From positions 1 to 40,255 of the forward strand of contig RDXB01000084.1 in NCBI GenBank assembly GCA_004292515.1: a DNA stretch of 40,255 bases, given 5' to 3'. Below, one piece after another: positions 36,381 through 40,255 of the stretch (position 1 is its first letter; each line of letters opens with the position of its first letter). Source of the stretch: Oscillatoriales cyanobacterium (lineage in GTDB: Bacteria; Cyanobacteriota; Cyanobacteriia; CACIAM-69d). The notes under the pieces are model-generated. The model ran no database searches. It saw nothing but the letters and a program-made list of their open reading frames with translations, and was not told where the DNA came from. The position numbers were made by a program, and so were the translations under genes.

Positions 36381-37476
36381 ATGAAGCTGCTTTGCGCCCA
36401 AAGCGACCTGAGTGCCAACCTTTCGCTAGTCAGCCGCGCTGTGCCGTCGCGACCGACGCACCCGGTCTTGGGCAACGTGCTGCTGACTTGCGATGCGGGC
36501 ACTCAGCGCGTGAGTTTAACCGCCTTTGACCTGAGCTTGGGTATCCAAACCAGCTTCCCGGCGGAAGTCGAAGATTCGGGGGAAATTGCCCTGCCCGCCA
36601 AGCTGTTTTCGGACATCGTGGGCAAGCTGCCCAGCGGTTCCGTGTCGCTGGATGCCAACGAGGAGTTTTCCGCCGCGATCGCCGCCCAGTCGAGCCGCTA
36701 CCAGATTCAGGGCATGAGCGCCGAGGAATTTACAACCTTGCCGGTGGTGGAAACGGGCGAGGCGGTGTATCTGCCCGTGCGCTGTTTGCCGCCAGCAGCG
36801 ACGAAACCAAGCAAATCCTGACCGGGGTGCACCTGTCGGTGGAGGCAGATTCTCTGGAGTTTGCGGCAACCGACGGCCACCGGCTGGCGGTGGTGCGGGC
36901 GGCGATGGTGGAGGAGATTGAGGGCGAACCCGAGGCGATGGAACCCTTTGCGGTGACGGTTCCGGGGCGGACGTTGCGGGAACTAGAGCGGATTTTGGTG
37001 GCACAGCAATCGAGCGAGCCGGTGGCCCTGTATTGCGATCGCGGGCAATTGGCTCTGCAATGGGGCGATTACTACATCACCAGCCGCACCTTGGAAGGGC
37101 AGTACCCGGCTTACAACCAGCTCATTCCCCGCCAGTTCGATCGCCAAGTGACCGTGGAACGCAAGCTGCTGCTGGGGGCGCTCGATCGAATCTCGGTGAT
37201 TGCCGACCAAAAAAGCAACCACATCGTCAAGTTCTCGATCGATGCGGGCAACCAGTCCCTAGCGATTTCAGCCGATGCTCAGGATGCAGGCAGCGGGCGC
37301 GAAACGATCGAATCGGCCCAGATTTCCGGCGAGGACATCGACATCGCCTTCAACGTCAAGTACCTGATGGAATCGCTGAAAAACCTGACCACACGCCCAC
37401 CAGCCCGGTGGTGATTACGCCGCTGGGGGGTGCGAAGGCGACCCACTTGGTGATGCCGGTGCAGGTACGCAGCTAG
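36381..37476 (+). pseudogene. dnaN: DNA polymerase III beta clamp, broken by two small deletions
   Basis: The sliding clamp tethers DNA polymerase to the template. The gene starts MKLLCAQSDLSANLSLVSRA at 36381 and is recognisable to its end, VITPLGGAKATHLVMPVQVR. It is read in three successive frames. After VYLPV (codon 133, ends 36779) the frame is lost; homology resumes at 36782 with LFAASSDETKQILTGVHL, so about 28 bases (the usual EALxxGLRGx) are missing. After SLKNLT (ends 37390) it is lost again and resumes at 37393 with TPTSPVVITPL, so about 22-25 bases (the EIQLQLN part) are missing. Each junction leaves two stray bases. The sum, 365 codons plus about 18 lost, matches the family length. 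An essential gene next to oriC should be intact, so assembly error, strain mixture or a second copy elsewhere must be considered. Confidence 0.85.
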
Positions 37477-37576
37477 GCGAGTCGTGATCGGTTGTGATCG
37501 CAATTGCGATCACAATCCAACCTCAAATCAGCAATTTCCGGTCGCTAGCAGCCCCTAGAACCCCGTCCCTCCTGCC

Positions 37577-38644
37577 ATGACTAGGAATCTATCCCAAACG
37601 CCCGATCAACTGCCTTGGACGGCGTTTTTTGGGAGAGTCGGGGCGGTGGCCGGGGCGATCGCCTTACCCATCGTCCTGCTCCTGGGCCAGCCTGCGGTGG
37701 CTTGGGCGGAGTCAGGTCGATCGCCATCACTCCCCCCTCGCCCCCCGGTTCGTCTGGAGCGATCAGCTGAAATCTCGGGGGATCACTGGCGAGATTTGCT
37801 CGGATCGCAAGTGATTTATCTGGGTGAAATTCACGACCGATTCGCTGATGTGCCGATCAAATTGGAGGTTATCCACAGGGTTTTTCAACAGGTGGAAAAC
37901 TTTTCGCCCAGTGGCCCCCATGGCCAACGGATGATGGGTCAACGGACGATCGGCCAACAGACGACGGGCCGACTAACGATCGCCCTGGAGATGTTTCAAC
38001 AGCCCGCTCAGGCCCTGTTGGATGACTACATCGCCGGTCGAATTGACGAAGCCACCCTGCGCGATCGCACGGAGTATGCCGATCGCTGGGGCTACGACTG
38101 GGAAATCATCGCCCCGATTTTACGGTGGGCCCGAGCCAACGGCGTTGCGGTCAGGGCGTTGAATGTGCCCGCTGAGGTGACGCGACAAATTGCCCGAGGC
38201 GGTTGGGAGCAGTTAGATACCGAGGCGGCCCGCTGGTTGCCGCCCATCGCCGAGATGCAATTGGGGCCGCCAACCTACCGGGCTTGGCTGCGGGAAATTT
38301 ACGACACGATTCATCAACAACATGGGGCCAGTGCCCAAAATTCAACCCAAAATCCAACAGATCAAGAGGCGCGGTTTGGTGGGTTCTTTGCAGCCCAGGT
38401 GAGTTGGGACGAAACGATGGCGGCCGGTGTGGCTCGATCGCTCCAGGGGCCAGGCGATCGGGTGGTGGTGATTTTGGGGCGGGGGCACATGGTCTATGGC
38501 TGGGGCGTGCCCGATCGCGTGGCGCGGCGCAAACCGGGTGTGGTGCAGCGATCGATCCTGCTCGGGCCGCTAGATGAGTTAGCCCCCATCCGTGATGGAC
38601 GCGCCATCAGCGATTATTGGTGGTCAGAATCTAGAGGTTTCTGA
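37577..38644 (+). CDS. ChaN-family (DUF399) protein, exported
   Basis: 355 residues. An N-terminal hydrophobic stretch (AVAGAIALPIVLLLGQPAVAWA) looks like a signal peptide or anchor. The ChaN core follows: VIYLGEIHDRFADVPIKLEV; TIALEMFQQPAQALLDDYIAG; RDRTEYADRWGYDWEIIAPI; and near the C-terminus VVVILGRGHMVYGWGVPDRV. ChaN of Campylobacter jejuni is a haem-binding lipoprotein made under iron control; the Glu-Ile-His motif is shared with the EreA/ChaN superfamily. A lipobox Cys is not obvious. The gene also contains a perfect TTATCCACA DnaA box (37869-37877). The TPR gene follows after 2 bases, so the two are probably one operon. Confidence 0.82.
   Translation: MTRNLSQTPDQLPWTAFFGRVGAVAGAIALPIVLLLGQPAVAWAESGRSPSLPPRPPVRLERSAEISGDHWRDLLGSQVIYLGEIHDRFADVPIKLEVIHRVFQQVENFSPSGPHGQRMMGQRTIGQQTTGRLTIALEMFQQPAQALLDDYIAGRIDEATLRDRTEYADRWGYDWEIIAPILRWARANGVAVRALNVPAEVTRQIARGGWEQLDTEAARWLPPIAEMQLGPPTYRAWLREIYDTIHQQHGASAQNSTQNPTDQEARFGGFFAAQVSWDETMAAGVARSLQGPGDRVVVILGRGHMVYGWGVPDRVARRKPGVVQRSILLGPLDELAPIRDGRAISDYWWSESRGF
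37869..37877. promoter_or_regulatory. Isolated DnaA box inside the ChaN gene
   Basis: TTATCCACA, the Escherichia coli consensus rather than the TTTTCCACA used at oriC, with a one-mismatch GGTGGAAAA about 15 bases further on. It lies 2.2 kb from the main cluster. It could be chance or a DnaA-titrating site. Confidence 0.45.
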
Positions 38645-38646
38645 TT

Positions 38647-40158
38647 GTGAGTTCTAGTCCCCATGATGGTGCTGATGCCGAGACCGATCCCATTAGCTTT
38701 CAGGAGCGAGTAGCACAGCTCAACACACAGATTGATCAACTAACCGCAGCTAATCTTGATCCGATTACTCGCGATGAACTAGCCCTAGATATTTTGTGCG
38801 ATCGGGATGCGTTGCAAGCAATGCTCAAGGAATTAGCAAAGCTGCATCAACTAGAAGCCGCGATGGTTTCCCAAGTTGATCTCCTCGATCATCGTTTAGC
38901 AACCTGCGATTCCATCTTAATTACCATTGCGGCGCTCCCCCGTTGGCGAGAAACCTTTGATTCTAGCCCTAGTGCCTGGTGGTGGTTTCCCGAAGCAGAA
39001 GATGCTAAACCTCGGATTGCAATCCGTCGCCGGGAACTATTCTGGCGCGGTGTTTCGGTAGTGTCCCTGTTAGCCACTGCCAGCGCTGCCAGCACCATTT
39101 TGCCGGTCTTTTCGATTGGGGGGTTTGGGTTAGGAGAAGCCCTCGCGAGCGCCGGTCAAGTTACGGGTTTGGCAGTGTTGGGGCGCGGTGTGCTCACGCC
39201 GGAAGGAACGAAAGCTCTCAAGCGATTTTGCGCCAAATTCTCGATTCCGGGTAAGTGGTATAACGAGGCGATCGCCGCCTTTGCCGTGACCCTGGGTACC
39301 CTATCGATGTGGGCAGCCCAGGATGGTTTGCCCCGGTTCTTCAACTACGCCGCCGACCAGCATTATCAACGGGGAGAGCTATCCCAAGCCCGCATCAACT
39401 ATCAAAAAACCCTTTCGCTAATTCCCTCTAATGATGAAGCATCGTTGGGATTAGGATTGGTCTATGAATCCCTGGGGCAACTCAAAGAAGCTGGGGATTC
39501 GTATCGGCGCGTGGCTGACCAAGGTGATCCAGTAGCGCTGATTCGATTGGCGCGGGTGCAATTTTTCCTACTCCTGAAACTCAATCGATCGGAAAAATTG
39601 GTGCGAACCCCAGCAACTTCCGAAGTCGAAGCACTTTTAAAACTGGCGCTGCATCGTCTGGCAGGGGCTGATCTCTCGGTGACCGAAATGGCAAATCAGC
39701 GCTACCAAATCTATCGAAATTTAGGATGGTTGCGCTGGTGGCAACGGGATTATGGTGGTGCAGAATCCGTCTTGAAACGAGCGATCCAAGAAGATGAATC
39801 ATTTCCACAACAGCAATTAGGGACGGGTCTTTCCCATTGCTTATTAGCTCAAATCTATCGTGAAGAAAAACGCGAGGCGGAAGCAGCAACTGCCTACACT
39901 GCCTGCGTACAAAAGTCCCGGCCGGAGACTCTTGCGGAATATCAATGGTTCTTTCAAGTGGGTCAGGGCAGGATGGCAACTTGTATTGATACCAGTGCGG
40001 TGATGCGCGGCACTAGCCGAGATTTGATCCAAAAGTTGCCCCTTTGTCGTGATGCCGAGGCGGGGCAAAGTAATCCTGTGGCTCCCGATCCAACCCAATC
40101 GGTTATCCCATCGTCGCCTAGGCCGACGGCTGGCCCTGAGAAGCCATCTAGCCCTTAA
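38647..40158 (+). CDS. TPR-repeat membrane protein, 3' end meets the terminal repeat
   Basis: Family not recognised. 503 residues. It starts with GTG two bases after the ChaN gene, implying translational coupling. The N-terminus (18-90) is helical and probably coiled coil (SFQERVAQLNTQIDQLTAAN). Two or three hydrophobic segments follow (VVSLLATASAASTILPVF; EAIAAFAVTLGTLSMWAA). TPR units then run from about 235 to 440 (ADQHYQRGELSQARINYQKT; LGLGLVYESLGQLKEAGDSY; HCLLAQIYREEKREAEAATA). The last 30 residues are Pro/Ser-rich. The TAA at 40156-40158 is completed by the first two bases of the terminal repeat (40157), so the natural C-terminus may have been cut by the insertion. Confidence 0.7.
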   Translation: MSSSPHDGADAETDPISFQERVAQLNTQIDQLTAANLDPITRDELALDILCDRDALQAMLKELAKLHQLEAAMVSQVDLLDHRLATCDSILITIAALPRWRETFDSSPSAWWWFPEAEDAKPRIAIRRRELFWRGVSVVSLLATASAASTILPVFSIGGFGLGEALASAGQVTGLAVLGRGVLTPEGTKALKRFCAKFSIPGKWYNEAIAAFAVTLGTLSMWAAQDGLPRFFNYAADQHYQRGELSQARINYQKTLSLIPSNDEASLGLGLVYESLGQLKEAGDSYRRVADQGDPVALIRLARVQFFLLLKLNRSEKLVRTPATSEVEALLKLALHRLAGADLSVTEMANQRYQIYRNLGWLRWWQRDYGGAESVLKRAIQEDESFPQQQLGTGLSHCLLAQIYREEKREAEAATAYTACVQKSRPETLAEYQWFFQVGQGRMATCIDTSAVMRGTSRDLIQKLPLCRDAEAGQSNPVAPDPTQSVIPSSPRPTAGPEKPSSP

Positions 40159-40255
40159 CCGTCACTAATTCACTAACAATTGCTGCAATTGACTAGCAAA
40201 TGCAGCAATCAGGAAGCTTCCTGCTTCATCGCGGCGAAGTCGGCTTCATCCGCTC
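40157..40255. repeat. Right copy of 99-bp terminal inverted repeat, probable insertion-sequence end
   Basis: Exact reverse complement of bases 1-99. The tip AACCGTCACTAATTC meets the TPR gene at 40157; the TTGCTGCA/TGCAGCAA hairpin is at 40180-40208. The ADEADFAAMKQEAS reading-frame tail lies on the minus strand at 40209-40253, pointing into the window. Both window ends show the same end of the element, so two copies in opposite orientation flank the region. Confidence 0.75.

Overview
The window looks like a complete contig from a cyanobacterial genome. It carries psaK (photosystem I), phosphoribulokinase, a CP12 gene, petH with a phycobilisome-linker domain, crtE, cyanobacteria-typical families (DUF1823, DUF2079, divergent PAP2/DUF212) and many copies of the HIP1 octamer GCGATCGC. 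The petH form implies phycobilisomes. I cannot name the genus.

Both ends are the same 99-bp sequence in inverted orientation (1-99 and 40157-40255). The left copy cuts a dps gene after codon 37, and the right copy supplies the stop codon of a TPR protein gene. The simplest reading is two inverted copies of one insertion sequence, with the assembly stopping one k-mer inside each.

Left part (469-9261): a single-chain type IIL-like restriction-modification enzyme, a SpoIID-like protein, an orphan MntA-type antitoxin beside a gutted hepT, an M42 aminopeptidase and a LarC nickel-insertion protein with a large His-rich insert. The last two are separated by a 9-bp minisatellite.

Middle (9411-20461): pilT converges on prk; petH diverges from prk; then a large multi-PAS hybrid histidine kinase and a PRC-barrel protein.

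20500-26400: DUF1823, cysA, a cobalamin riboswitch leading to a DUF1636 protein and a HupE-type (probably cobalt) transporter, MTA phosphorylase, pyrF and CP12. PRK and CP12, partners in the dark-inactivation complex of the Calvin cycle, are both present but unlinked.

27000-35100: a histidine kinase with a divergent ethylene-receptor-like membrane sensor, psaK, a DUF2079 membrane protein, ispF, purB, and a crtE-DUF212 pair.

35500-37476: the probable chromosomal replication origin. At least ten perfect DnaA boxes are spaced at multiples of about one helical turn, followed by a GC block, four DnaA-trio-like triplets and AT-rich DNA, then dnaN. The dnaN gene is broken in this sequence by two small deletions, which is unexpected for an essential gene. 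A ChaN-family gene and a TPR gene close the window.

Several families of short perfect palindromes are scattered between genes. I found no CRISPR array, rRNA or tRNA.
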